64,000 bases of DNA from Isoetes taiwanensis. Lineage: Eukaryota > Streptophyta > Lycopodiopsida > Isoetales > Isoetaceae. Shown in pieces: positions 34,457 through 46,048 of this stretch. The notes beneath the pieces are model-generated. The model was not told where the DNA came from. It saw nothing but the letters and a program-made list of their open reading frames with translations, and did no database searches. A program made the translations under genes and the position numbers. The stretch is from NCBI GenBank assembly GCA_021234155.1, contig JAJEKV010000021.1:16631563-16695562 (forward strand), written 5' to 3'. Position 1 is the first letter of the stretch. The number at the start of each line of letters is the position of its first letter.

Positions 34457-34996
34457 TTACTTTGATGTAGATTTGGCAGCTACACTGTCAGCAACCAAAG
34501 AATCTGGCCTTTGCACTAGAACCTCGTCCACTAGACCAAATTCCTTAGCTTCGTCTGGTGACATAAAGTGGTCTCGCTCCATATTCTGCTCAATTTTCTC
34601 AACATCATTCTTGGTATGTTTTGCATACAATCGATTCAGCCTGGCCCTCATATCTAAAATCTCCCTAGCATGAATAGCAATATCAGAAGCTTGCCCACTG
34701 CCACCACCAGAAGGCTGATGGATCATAACCCTCGCATTAGGAAGTGATCTTCTTTCTCCAGGCTCACCTGCAGCAAGGAGCAGGGAACCCATTGAGACTG
34801 CCTGACCCACACAAAGGGTACTCACCGGACTTCTTATATATTGCATAGCATCATATATTGCAAGGCCGGCAGTAACAATACCGCCAGGAGAATTAATGGT
34901 TTCGCTGGGTTCTCAGATTCCAGATACAAAAGCTGCGCCATTGATACAAACAATTCGTTCTTTGAGCAACCTAGAAAAAATATCATATGCTCTCAG
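34457..34996 (-). pseudogene. ClpP protease subunit (CLPP2-like) fragment with two deletions
   Basis: Reads from AYDIFSRLLKERIVCING through [20 protein letters not shown] to a stop at 34457. This is the mitochondrial-type plant ClpP peptidase without its N-terminal transit region. Active-site residues are visible: Ser in [14 protein letters not shown], His in VMIHQPSGG, Asp in [12 protein letters not shown]. Two deletions break it. About 12 codons plus a frame change are missing after CING (PINDDTSH-type region), and about 13 bases are lost between ENPAK and INSPGG, changing frame again. From 34846 down, 129 codons are open. The 5' end is fused directly to the cysteine protease exon. Intronless as far as visible. 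Downstream on the same strand is the erlin 3' end. Confidence 0.8.
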
Positions 34997-35791
34997 GACT
35001 TTCTTGCACAGTGATAGCGGTGGTAAGGGTAATCCTCTTCGCTGTCTATGTCACCGTTCTCAATAATCCACTCCATTGCATAATCCATAAGGCCTGCATT
35101 GCAACCATCATCTTCTTTTTTGTCACAGTCTAGGAGCTCTTGCTCCGAAAGAGAATATAAATCACCAGTAACTATGGCATTAATACCTTCAACTACTGCT
35201 ACGGTTGAGAAATCCCAGCAACTCCCTGCCCATCACAGACCAACGTTAGGTTTTCCTTCCTTTTGGGAAAAAAAAATGCAGCACACAGAGCATCATTTTT
35301 ATCACAAATGTAGTAGTAACTATGCAGAAGAAATAAAAATAGATCCATACCACAGCTGCCTTGGTCCTTCACAGCCACAACAGCCCTTTTCTCTCTCCAA
35401 TCAACGGAATCGGGTATGTCTTTGACTCCAGCATATTTGAAGTTAGAAGAGCTCTTCAACCTATTAGGTCTTTCCTTATGCAGACCAAAACGAGTTGCCT
35501 TGAACTCCTCGTGTGTTAAAGTCAGCGAACTGGTTCAATGCTAAAAAATATTTTTCATTTTTCTGATTCTCTTCGTCAATACTTAAACTTCAAGTTATCT
35601 TTGAAGATTTCAAACCGTTTTGAATCTTCATTAAACTTCACATGTTTCTGTTGCCAGGCGGCATACAAGACTGCGAGCTTCTCTTCGGATTCAAGGTCTT
35701 CGGGCGCGTATCCTAAGATAGAGAAATCTTTGGCAACGGCTAACCTTTGAAGAAAGAAAAGAAGAAATATGGACAAAAGCTTGGCGGCCAT
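34997..35791 (-). pseudogene. Papain-like cysteine protease (XCP/RD21 type), 5' half
   Basis: The start at 35791 gives a signal-peptide-like MAAKLLSIFLLFFLQRLAVA, then DFSILGYAPEDLESEEKLAV, the start of the mature-protease propeptide. The I29 inhibitor region follows (KRFEIFKDNLKF ... FLALNQFAD ... EEFKATRFGL). Exon 1 ends after DQGSCG at 35351 with a GT donor. Exon 2 (35225 onward) begins [20 protein letters not shown] with the active-site Cys, and includes ELLDCD and [10 protein letters not shown]. Two small indels break exon 1: one base-pair-level slip after FKDNLKFKY (about 35574) and an extra T in the FADLTHEEF region (about 35533). The mature domain stops near YPYH; the catalytic His and Asn half is absent, replaced by ClpP. 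SCWDF instead of the usual SCWAF is unusual. Confidence 0.8.
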
Positions 35792-36059
35792 AGCTGATAC
35801 CGGCGGCAGGTTATATGTTTTTTGTGTGATACAGAAGCTGCATGCAGAAGCAAAATCCATAAGAAGACGATGTCTTGTTGCCGCCATAGCTCCTCGCCAT
35901 TGCTGTAGCTTCTATCCGATCCGGCTTCCGGCTTCTCTGCTAGGCGTCAAGATCTTGGAGGAAGAAAAAATACGTGGCAAGTAAACATCAAATTAGATTG
36001 CGGCGCAGAAAAAATACCCACGACAAAAACAGAAAATAGAAATTTGAAACTCACTTATA

Positions 36060-37990
36060 TATGTGTAGATATGATATATATATACAAGTATTTGTACAAT
36101 GAGGGAGTGTACGATATCGAATGTACGTACATAGGTCTTTCAAGTATCTATTAGGATTCTGCAGGATACTGCAAGTATTCCTTAAGATTATATAAAGATT
36201 CATTTCAAAGCACACCCAATGTGAATGATATACCTAGATGGAGTGTATCAAGTCGACTAGTCATTTTTTATCAAAATTTATGTATAAGGAATTTACAAAG
36301 GCTAGTTCGACATTCCTTAAGATTCTCTAAGATTATGTTCGTAATATGAAAGAGTGTGTCAAGTTAAAACTGCAAAACACACTCTTAGATTCGATAGAAT
36401 TCTACGAATTCCCCTCAATTACCTTAAGATCCCTCTTTATTCTAAAAGACTCTATGAAGATGAGATTTCTTTCCAATGAATATATTATGTCAATTATAAC
36501 GTCTATTTTAGGAGTTATAGACAGATGCAAAAGCCTTATAGGTTGTCAAGTGATTCAAATCTAACACTGCACAAGGTGAAGGCTTACCTCCATAACCCTA
36601 AGTTGGGACTAAATGGAACGAGACTCAAGCATATTAGTACTTTAAATCTCGTGCTTGATTTAGGTTTGAATCTCGTGCTCTGAACTATGAATGCATTGTT
36701 ACTTGATTTGTTGCTATGCGTGAACTAATGATATTATAGTTCATATATATATTCGAGACAACCAAATCTATTTCGATCAAAACTTCATGAGTACAAAGGT
36801 TCAAAGCAAGAATAACTAAGTTTTAGATATTTGTTGCTTTAACAACATGGTGTTTAACTCTTAAGCATGCTTGCTAACACATGGAATACTTTCTAACGAG
36901 ATTTCCAAATCGCAAAAAAGAATTGGTGTTTTTTTTGAAGATAGCACCCATTGATTGACCCACATCTCAATGAATATATACACTTCAGATTTAATGCAAT
37001 ATATTCCTTCAAACAATATCTTATAGCCAGATTGACATTAGATCAATTTTATAATGTAATTGCTCTTGCGCACAATGCACTTGGAAGAAATCTACAATGT
37101 CCAACACTTTTGCACAAAGCAACCAGATTAGACACATAATATGTTTATTTGTTGCTTAACATTGGCACAAGTTCCATGACATGCTATCAATCAAGATTAT
37201 GGCAATGGTGTCTTGTTCATATTATTTTTTTCAACTTTGTGATTACACATGATGCTAATATGGATGGAGAAAAAGAGATGCCTTTAGTGTTAGCACAATC
37301 AATGATTCTTTACAACCAAAGGATTAATATTCTTGGCAATTGGTTCTTAATGTTGTGGCAACCTTGCTACAAATTGGTAGACCTACAGTTATTTGTGCCT
37401 CTGATGATCTTCATCGCTTGCTTGAGGCATCAAAGATGGTCCCCAAGTCCGAAAAAGTTGTTCCCTTCATAGACAGAATCAGGCGGCATCACAATGAAAC
37501 TCGGGGAGCAAAAGATTGCAAGTTGTATCTAAAAAGGCTCATTTTATGCTTTGTTCAGTAAATGAGCACTCCAATACTGATTTATCTGCACTTCCAAAAA
37601 GGTTTTCCCATGGAACCTGTTAAACCATTTGTTCTAGAACTATAGACCTTGGTTCACACAATAGATGCAACTACATCTTTAATCGACAACACAAATTAGC
37701 TTTTCTAGCAAATATCCAGAATTCGATCCACACCTCTAGTTTCAAATGGCTTCAAACAGCCTTATTCACATCAGAAAAGGAAGATTCGACCTGTATTTTA
37801 AAGCTAAGGCAGATCCGACATGCATTTTGATTCTCCTGGAGCTTAAGCTTTACACGCATATTTTGATTCTCCTGGAGCTTAAGCTCGTTTGAAGCTACTG
37901 TATCAGGGTGAGCATTTCCATTGCATACCAGTTGCCCCCTAGTTTATTCAAATGCATATGCATTAGCATAAATCTTTATTCTAACAATCC
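36060..37990. other. Mostly non-coding gap inside the gene-fragment mosaic
   Basis: Starts with a (TA)-rich tract, then CAAGTATTTGTACAATG (about 36085), the recurrent terminus motif, and AGATTC-like words to about 36450. A plus-strand frame at about 37250-37560 looks protein-like (NVVATLLQIGRPTVICASDD, then KVVPFIDRIRRHHNETRGAK) but needs a frame change near 37340. I do not recognise it. A 35-base unit is directly repeated at about 37828-37890 (TTTTGATTCTCCTGGAGCTT). Confidence 0.4.
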
Positions 37991-38011
37991 AATAGCCAAG
38001 TGAGAGCTCAC

Positions 38012-38556
38012 CATGAAGATAGTGGGTCGCCAAAACTCACATTGCCACCTCCAAGCACGAAATTAGCTGACAACTCTGCATCTACATTTTGTGGTAAAAA
38101 TTCAGAAAGGTATCTTCTTTCAGAGTCTGATAAACAACCTTTCCATGTCTGCACGCCATATGGAGCGATTAATAGATTGCATGTCAATGAATAGAACAAT
38201 AAGTAATGGCACAAAACAGAAATATAGAGGTAAATTGAAATCTTCACCTCCATTGAAAGGACATCTTTGAGGTCCTTCAAATCAAAAACTTCTTTTGGCA
38301 CTTCAATGACATCCGCTAGACCTGTTTGACGCTTTCTGCAAATAACTAATCCTGCACCTAGTGAGAGGTTACGCCATGATAATCCCACTCGTGCCTCCTT
38401 TGCTACTACTGTTTTTCGTAAATCATTCCATTCAAGACCCACGTGGGGCTTTAGCTTCCATCTGCTCGCAATTTGTGAAACCTCATGCATTTGGCATTGT
38501 GGCGACTTCTGAGACATATTTTCTGATCCATTACATATATCCATACCAAAAAACAC
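38012..38556 (-). pseudogene. NFRKB-like protein, N-terminal fragment with DEUBAD start
   Basis: The upstream exon reads WKLKPHVGLEWNDLRKTVVA and GLSWRNLSLG, then DVIEVPKEVFDLKDLKDVLS, ending SME at 38248 (GT donor). The next exon (38148-38012, CAG acceptor) gives TWKGCLSDSERRYLSEFLP and FVLGGGNVSFGDPLSSW, with a GT donor at 38011. This is the pattern of plant nuclear factor related to kappa-B-binding proteins, INO80-complex-associated proteins with a DEUBAD fold. Splicing phases agree and both exons are open. Only these exons are found, so it is a fragment lying between ARMC8 pieces and the protease on the same strand. The 5' limit of the first exon is uncertain. Confidence 0.65.
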
Positions 38557-38829
38557 ACTAATTCCAGCAAAAGTGTACGGTCTCCAAGAACCGTCGGCTC
38601 AGCTTATGAATCCCCACAATTGCAAAGCACCCAATAACCTCAGAAGTGAGTTACGCAGCCAATTGGAGCCATACCTTCTCCTGACAGACCAGACCAGGGT
38701 AGCTATATTGTTCTGCCCTACAAAAAAGACCAAACGCACAAAGTTAACACAGCCCTAGCAAGTTAGGCAAGCATAAAAAAGAGTTCAACCTACAAAGACA
38801 AATCCTCAAGCAGTGAGAAGCCAATATGC

Positions 38830-39846
38830 AAATAAATGTTTGGGGCACAAATCCATCACAGCATTCTTGTGAGATTCATTGCCTGCTGCCACATTGCTTA
38901 ACACATAAAGCCCCTAGAAGCACCAAAATGTCAATTAAATTTTCCTATCCAACATGAAGAACAAAGGAAAAGCTTAGGTGAACAGCAAGCCAGAGGACAT
39001 GTCTTTTCATGGACAACAACGATTGGGATGCAGTTTCTACCTGTGTGCATATCTCTGGAAGACTAGCAATACATAATTGTCTTTCTACCGCATGCAAAAT
39101 GGCACCATCTGATGCAAATATTTGCTGCACTGAAGCAACACTCCCATACACCAAGTTGAGCACGAAGGCAGAGCTTGCTCCTGGACCATTTCCTCGGAAT
39201 CTGCCACAATAGTTTCACCAATTAAATAACTAGCATCTCCTCCTTACACATGACCGAAGCAGGAAACGTGGAAAGAAAAACAATAATTACCACAAACCAA
39301 GTCAATCAATGCTGCTATGCCAAGTTCCTTCATCACTTTTGCCTTTACAGACATGTCCGCCAGGTAAAGAAGATTTCTTAGAGCCCAGACAGCATTTAAC
39401 CTAAGCATGGGATCCATTGACTGAGCAAGTTGTATAAGTTGACTCACTCCACCACACTGGAAAAATACAGCTTTATGTGGTGTGAAGTCTAGCACCACAT
39501 TGCTAATAGCACTTAAAGCTGCAGCCTGCAAGTATAACAGAAGACATGTCAGAAAACCTCCCTAGATTGGTAAAAGAAAACAACAACGAACATGTAAAAT
39601 CACACTTACTTGAACGGCACAAGAAGAGTCGTCTAGCAATTTAAACAACGGCCATACCAAACATTCATCAGTCAAGCTTGTACACAGATTCTGCATCCTC
39701 AAGTAGAAAAACTAGCTTCAATAATTTAAATAAAACATGTTTAATCATGTTCAAAGCTGCTTCAGCTTACCTTTACTGACCTAGAGAGCTGCCAAACGCA
39801 CCCCTACCACATCATGCCTTAGTGCCATTATAATGGGAATTTGACC
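38830..39846 (-). pseudogene. ARMC8-like armadillo-repeat protein, internal fragment (5 exons)
   Basis: Exons on the minus strand, all with GT-AG ends: 39846-39771 (IPIIMALRHDVVGVRLAA, then LSRSVK after a small deletion), 39690-39610 (NLCTSLTDECLVWPLFKLLD), 39525-39291 (AALSAISNVVLDFTPHKAVF, NAVWALRNLLYLADM), 39200-39041 (DSEEMVQEQAL, then FVLNLVYG one frame over, ILHAVERQLCIASLPEICTQ) and from 38912 (GLYVLSNVAAGNESHKNAVM). This is the C-terminal armadillo half of ARMC8, a CTLH/GID ubiquitin-ligase subunit. The first half of the protein is missing, and the last exon runs into unrelated residues. The frame slip in EQALAFV falls at a CTG. Confidence 0.75.
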
Positions 39847-40043
39847 CTGCAAAATGCAAGCACAAGTTTACCATCTTGAATATCAAGTATACGATCACTA
39901 GTGTTGCAAGTATACCAAGACCATGAACTCCAGCTTTAACTAATGGAACAATTGAGTTCAAACAGAACGGCTATAACAATACTTGAGATCCATTCTATGA
40001 AATTAGAATTTCATGACTAAATAAAAAATATGTTCATAAAAAA

Positions 40044-40412
40044 ATGGTAGTTAGAAGGCGGAAACGTCAATCTCCAGCAGATGCTCTTGCTTCTGCTGCA
40101 TCAATGATTGAGGAAACTATTCAAGCGATTCACGTGCTAGGAAGATGCAAAGACACTTTCGCCTTTAAGCTTGCAGAACTTCATGCACAAGATGCAAAAA
40201 CCTTACGTGGTGCTGCATCAGTGATGCGCCAGAATGTTGAGTCTCTGCAAGAAGAGGTCAACGTAGGTCTTGTTTTCCCTGTAAACGTAGATCTGCTACG
40301 TGCTGAGCTAGCTTCAATCCACATATCCAGTCTACAATATTTAGGTTTAGCGCAAGATTCTGAAGACTCTCCATCAGAGCTACTTGTATATCCCCTAACA
40401 GATCCTGGCTAA
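40044..40412 (+). other. Unrecognised plus-strand ORF, exon-like
   Basis: The ORF of 122 codons starts MVVRRRKRQSPADALASAAS and continues with an amphipathic helical stretch (EETIQAIHVLGRCKDTFAFK, GAASVMRQNVESLQEE). The first 70 residues look like genuine protein. After about 40265 the frame probably runs into an intron (GGTCTTG). It is the opposite strand to the fragment mosaic. An overlapping minus-strand frame (40258-40479) is less convincing. No family is assigned. Confidence 0.3.
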
Positions 40413-40479
40413 CAGCCTTGGCTCTTGAGTATCTCCTAGTGACTGCATGGAATTTGGACGGAAAACAAAAGATTATCAA

Positions 40480-41005
40480 AGAATGTCTACTGGAGCAGCT
40501 AAGTGTAGGATTCTAAGAAGTAAAAAGCACACACTTTGTAGTTAACCGACCAAGACAACATAGACCAAGACAACAGAGAAAGCTCCGACAAGAACATTCA
40601 AAAGGAAAGGTATCTTACCTTCAGCACAGAAGCTTATAAATTCGGCAAAATGCTTGTAAAGCGCAGACGAGGAATCTCAGTCTTTTTACTTGAATTTAGA
40701 GGATAAGAATAGAAAGCTTCATAGCGATAAGAAAATGGGCGTTGCAGAAAGATTTGTCAGAAGATAGGCTCGATCTTCCCGGCATTAGTTCGACCTGGTG
40801 GAATGCCATCGCCATAGGAACTCAAAGAAATTGTTAGCAAAAAAAAAAAAAAGAAAAGTTGAAATCCCTCCATCTCGACATCATTACCTCACGTAAAAAA
40901 CAAAGGCAAGAGCTACCCCAGAACCGCCATAGCTGCGGCTTCATCTGCAACCTACCAGCACAATACGAAGGCAGGGGACGGATCTGGAACTGGACGAAGG
41001 CAGGG
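40480..41005. other. No recognisable gene
   Basis: Short frames only; an A-rich run at 40837-40857. Nothing on either strand resembles a known domain. Confidence 0.4.
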
Positions 41006-41350
41006 GATTAATGGGGGTTTCAACGTGGCGCCACCTCTTAAGCTGCATTTAAGTTCATTGACTTTTACCGACGGCCAAGATTAAGTTCTCAAATCCGACG
41101 GTCCATATCAAAAGCCCCAAATAAGGGGGCTGCTTGGGGATTATAACGTGGCTCCATCAGGGCCGTCGGATCTCATTTGGTACACTTATTTGGTACACCT
41201 CGGATTACAAACATTTGGTACACTTATTTAAGTGGGGTGCTTGGGGATGATGACGTGGCTTCCTTTCGGCCGTCAGATCTTACAATCTAAACCGTCAAGA
41301 CGGCGACACCTCGGGTTACAAACATTTGGTACACTTATATAATTGTATAT
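41006..41350 (-). repeat. Dispersed repeat Q, inverted copy
   Basis: Reverse complement of the 13600-13965 family. It contains GGCCGTCGGATC, AACGTGGC and CCCCAAGCACCCC-type words, and the unit GACGTGGCTTCC/CGTGGCTCC appears twice, so it may be an internal tandem of about 130 bases. It ends in ACACTTATATAATTGTATATA. Confidence 0.65.
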
Positions 41351-41361
41351 ATATAACAGAT

Positions 41362-42728
41362 ATATATACAAGAAATTTAATGCGTCCTACGGCACATTGT
41401 TCCAGTTTTAGCATGTTCTTACGGTGCAAGGCCCTGTCGTGCTCTAAATAACCAAAGATTCTACTGAGATTCTCTTGTGATTCCTCTATATTCTTCAACA
41501 TTCTATGTACTATATTTAGCATTCATGAAGATTCCCCTAAATTCTCTTAGAATTTTCTATTTCGATTGAGGTGCTTACCCATGAGCATTTAGAACCTTCC
41601 AAAATAATCTATTTTGGATCTGTGCAACATTTCTAAAACACTTTCTATTTTTAGACTGAGGCGCTTGCCCTGAGCATCTAGAACATTTTTTTTTCAAGAT
41701 TTATATTGTACACCTTTATTATGAAACATTTTAGAACATTCTATTGTGGCTCTTTGCAAAATCTTAAAAAAAAACTCTAAGATTTCATCAAGATTTTCTT
41801 AGATTCCCTTAGATATTATGAAGATTCCCTTAGATTCAACTAGATTTTAAGAGATTCCTTTAGACTTGTAAATATTTTTCTACATTCCCTTACAATTTAT
41901 GAGATTTCCTTATATTCCCTTTAATTCTCCTGGATTCCCTTACATTCTAGAAATTTCTAGAACATTCTAGAACTTTTTGGAACATTCTGAAACTTTCAAA
42001 ACATCCTAGAAGTTTCTGGAAGTATTTCCCTATTCCCTTACATTTCCGAAGATTCCCCTACATTCTAGAACTTATTAGAACAATTTGGGACTTTCTGGAA
42101 GGATCCTCTTAGATTCCCTTTAGATTCTCTTATATTCCAAAATATTCTAGAATATTCTAGAACATTCTAGAAGATTTTAGAACTTTCTAGAGCCTCCAGA
42201 ACATTCTAGAACTTTCTTGAACTATCTAGAATCTTATATTCTATTTTATCTTAATTAGAACATTACCCTTAAGTATATTTGAAACATAAGTTATTTATGG
42301 AATTGATGTTTGGTCTAGTGGTTAGAGTGGGGGGTTTGGGGAGTTGAGGGCCAAGGTTCGAATCCCTCCAATAACATAAAAAATTTTAAAAGCCTTTCCT
42401 TAAGGGACGAGCATTCAACATGAGCCTTAGGATCTTAGACTCGATCAACGATCAAGATCTCACTATATAAAAGCAATATGAGCCGTAGGATCTATTACAT
42501 ATAATTCCCAAAGCCATGTGCACCGTAGGATGTGTCCCAAACCAACGTGAGCCGTAGGATCTCGGACCGACGATCAGGATCAAATCAACCTGGACCGTAG
42601 GATCGCTTACATATAATCGGATACAAACTCCCAAACCATCTGAGCCGTAGGATACGTCCCAAAGCCACGTGAGTCGTGGGATCTCGGATCAACGGCCGGA
42701 TTCAGGAGGACAAACATAAGAACATATA
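41362..42728 (+). mobile_element. HSR element, copy E5
   Basis: Complete-looking copy: TATACAAGAAATTTAATGCG start, AGATTC tract, two heat-shock-like arrays (41945-41971 and 42145-42172), tRNA-like block at 42306-42377, CCGTAGGATC tail with ACCGAC (42566-42571) and CACGTG (42666-42671), and the GGACAAACATAAGAACATAT end. It is directly followed by TA-rich DNA and the next copy, so E5 and E6 are a head-to-tail pair. Confidence 0.85.
42145..42172. promoter_or_regulatory. Six-unit heat-shock-element array in E5
   Basis: TTC and GAA alternate six times at exact spacing. A second six-unit array in the same element lies at 41945-41971. The arrangement is directly visible; function as an HSF target is inferred. 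Confidence 0.55.
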
Positions 42729-42747
42729 TATGTTATTACATATATAT

Positions 42748-44557
42748 ACAAGAAAATTAATGCGTCCTACGGCGCATTGTTCCAGTTTTAGCATGTTCTT
42801 ACGATGCAAGGCCCTGTCATGTTCTAGGTAACCAACGATTCTACTGAGATTCTCTTGTGATTCCTCTATATTCTTCAACATTCTATGTATTATATTTAGC
42901 ATTCATGAAGATTCCCCTAGATTTGATTGAGGTGCTTACCCATGAGCATTTAGAACCTTCCAAAATAATTTATTTTGGATCTGCGCAACAATTCTAAAAC
43001 ACTTTCTATTTTCGTGACCGAGGCGCCCCTCAAAGATCTAGGATTTTTTTTTTTTCAAGATTTATATTGTACCCCTTTATTATGAAACATTTTAGAACAT
43101 TCTATTGTGGCTCTTTGCAAAATCTTAAAAAAACTCTAAGATTACATCAAGATTTTCTTAGATTCCATTAGATATTATGAATATTCCCTTAGATTCAACT
43201 AGATTTTAAGAGAATGCATTAGACTTGTAAATATTTTCCTAGATTCTCTTACAATTTATGAGATTTCCTTATATTCCCTTTAATTCTCCTAGATTCCCTT
43301 ACATTCTAGAAATTTCTAGAACATTCTAGAACTTTCTGGAACATTCTGAAACTTTCAAAACATCCTAGAACTTTCTGGAAGTATTTCCCTAGATTTCCTT
43401 ACATTCCCATAGATTCCCCTACATTCTAGAACATTCTAAATCTTATTAGAACAATTTGGAACTTTCTGGAAGAATTTTCTTAGATCCCCCTAGATTCTCT
43501 TATATTTTATAAGATTTTCTTACATTCTATTAGATTCTTCTGGATTTCCTTTACATTCTAGAATTTTTTAGAACATTCTAAGACTTTCTGAAACATACTA
43601 AGACTTTCAAAATATTCTAGAACTTTCTGGAAGTATTTCCCTAGATTTCCTTACATTCCCATAGATTCCCCTACATTCTAGAACATTCTAAACTTATTAG
43701 AACAATTTGGAACTTTCTGGAAGAGTTTTCTTAGATCCCCCTTAGATTCTCTTATGTTCTAGAACTTTCTAGAAGATTCTAGAACTTTCTAGAGCCTTCC
43801 AGAACATTCTAGAACTTTCTTGAACTAGCTAGAATGTTATAGTCTATTTTATCTTAATGGGAACATTACCCTTAAGTATATTTGAAACATAAATTCTTCA
43901 TGGAATTAATGCTTGGTCTAGTGGTTAGAGTGGAGGGTTTGGGGGGTTGAGGACTAGGGTTCGAATCCCCCCAATAACATAAAAAATTTTAAAAGCCTTT
44001 CCTTAAGGGATGAGCATTCAACATGAGCCATAGGATCTTAGACTCAATCAACGATCAAGATCTCATCATATAAAAGCAATATGAGCCGTAGGATCTATTA
44101 CATATAATTCCCAAAGCCATGTGGACCGTAAGATATGTGCCAAGCAACGTGAGCCGTAGGATCTCGGATCGCCACGGGTCGGATCGAGATCAACCCGGAC
44201 CGTGGGATCGTGTCTATATGAGTTTTGTATGTAAACTCCCAAGCCATCACGGGCGTGGGATACGTCCCAAAGCCACATGAGCCGTAGGATCTTCCAGATC
44301 AAATTCAGTCGGATTCAATGGGACAAACATAAGAACATAGCCATGTGGACCGTAAAGATATGTGCCAAGCTTAGCGTGAGCCGTGGGATCTCGGATCGAC
44401 CAGTCGAGGATCAGATCAACCCAAGACCGTAGGATCGTGTCTATATGAGCTGTAAACTCCCAAGCCATCGAAATGGGGATACGTCCCAAACCACGTGGAG
44501 TAGGATCTTAGATCAACGATTCAGATTCAATAGGACAAACATAAGAACATATATATG
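42748..44557 (+). mobile_element. HSR element, copy E6 (with tail duplication)
   Basis: Second plus-strand copy of the pair. Begins ACAAGAAAATTAATGCGTCC. It has a nine-unit TTC/GAA array (43304-43346), then a second partial round of the AGATTC/TTCTAGAA tract, the tRNA-like block at 43909-43980 and the CCGTAGGATC tail. The tail is partly duplicated: the end motif GGACAAACATAAGAACAT appears at about 44322 and again at about 44532. Several words in the duplicated tail are altered (GATCGCCACGGGTCGG). Confidence 0.8.
43304..43346. promoter_or_regulatory. Nine-unit heat-shock-element array in E6
   Basis: Longest uninterrupted array noticed: TTC/GAA alternate eight times to 43341 and one more TTC follows in register. 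Spacers are AT, TA, CA, CT or TG. Seen directly; activity is inferred. Confidence 0.6.
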
Positions 44558-46048
<1,491 letters not shown>

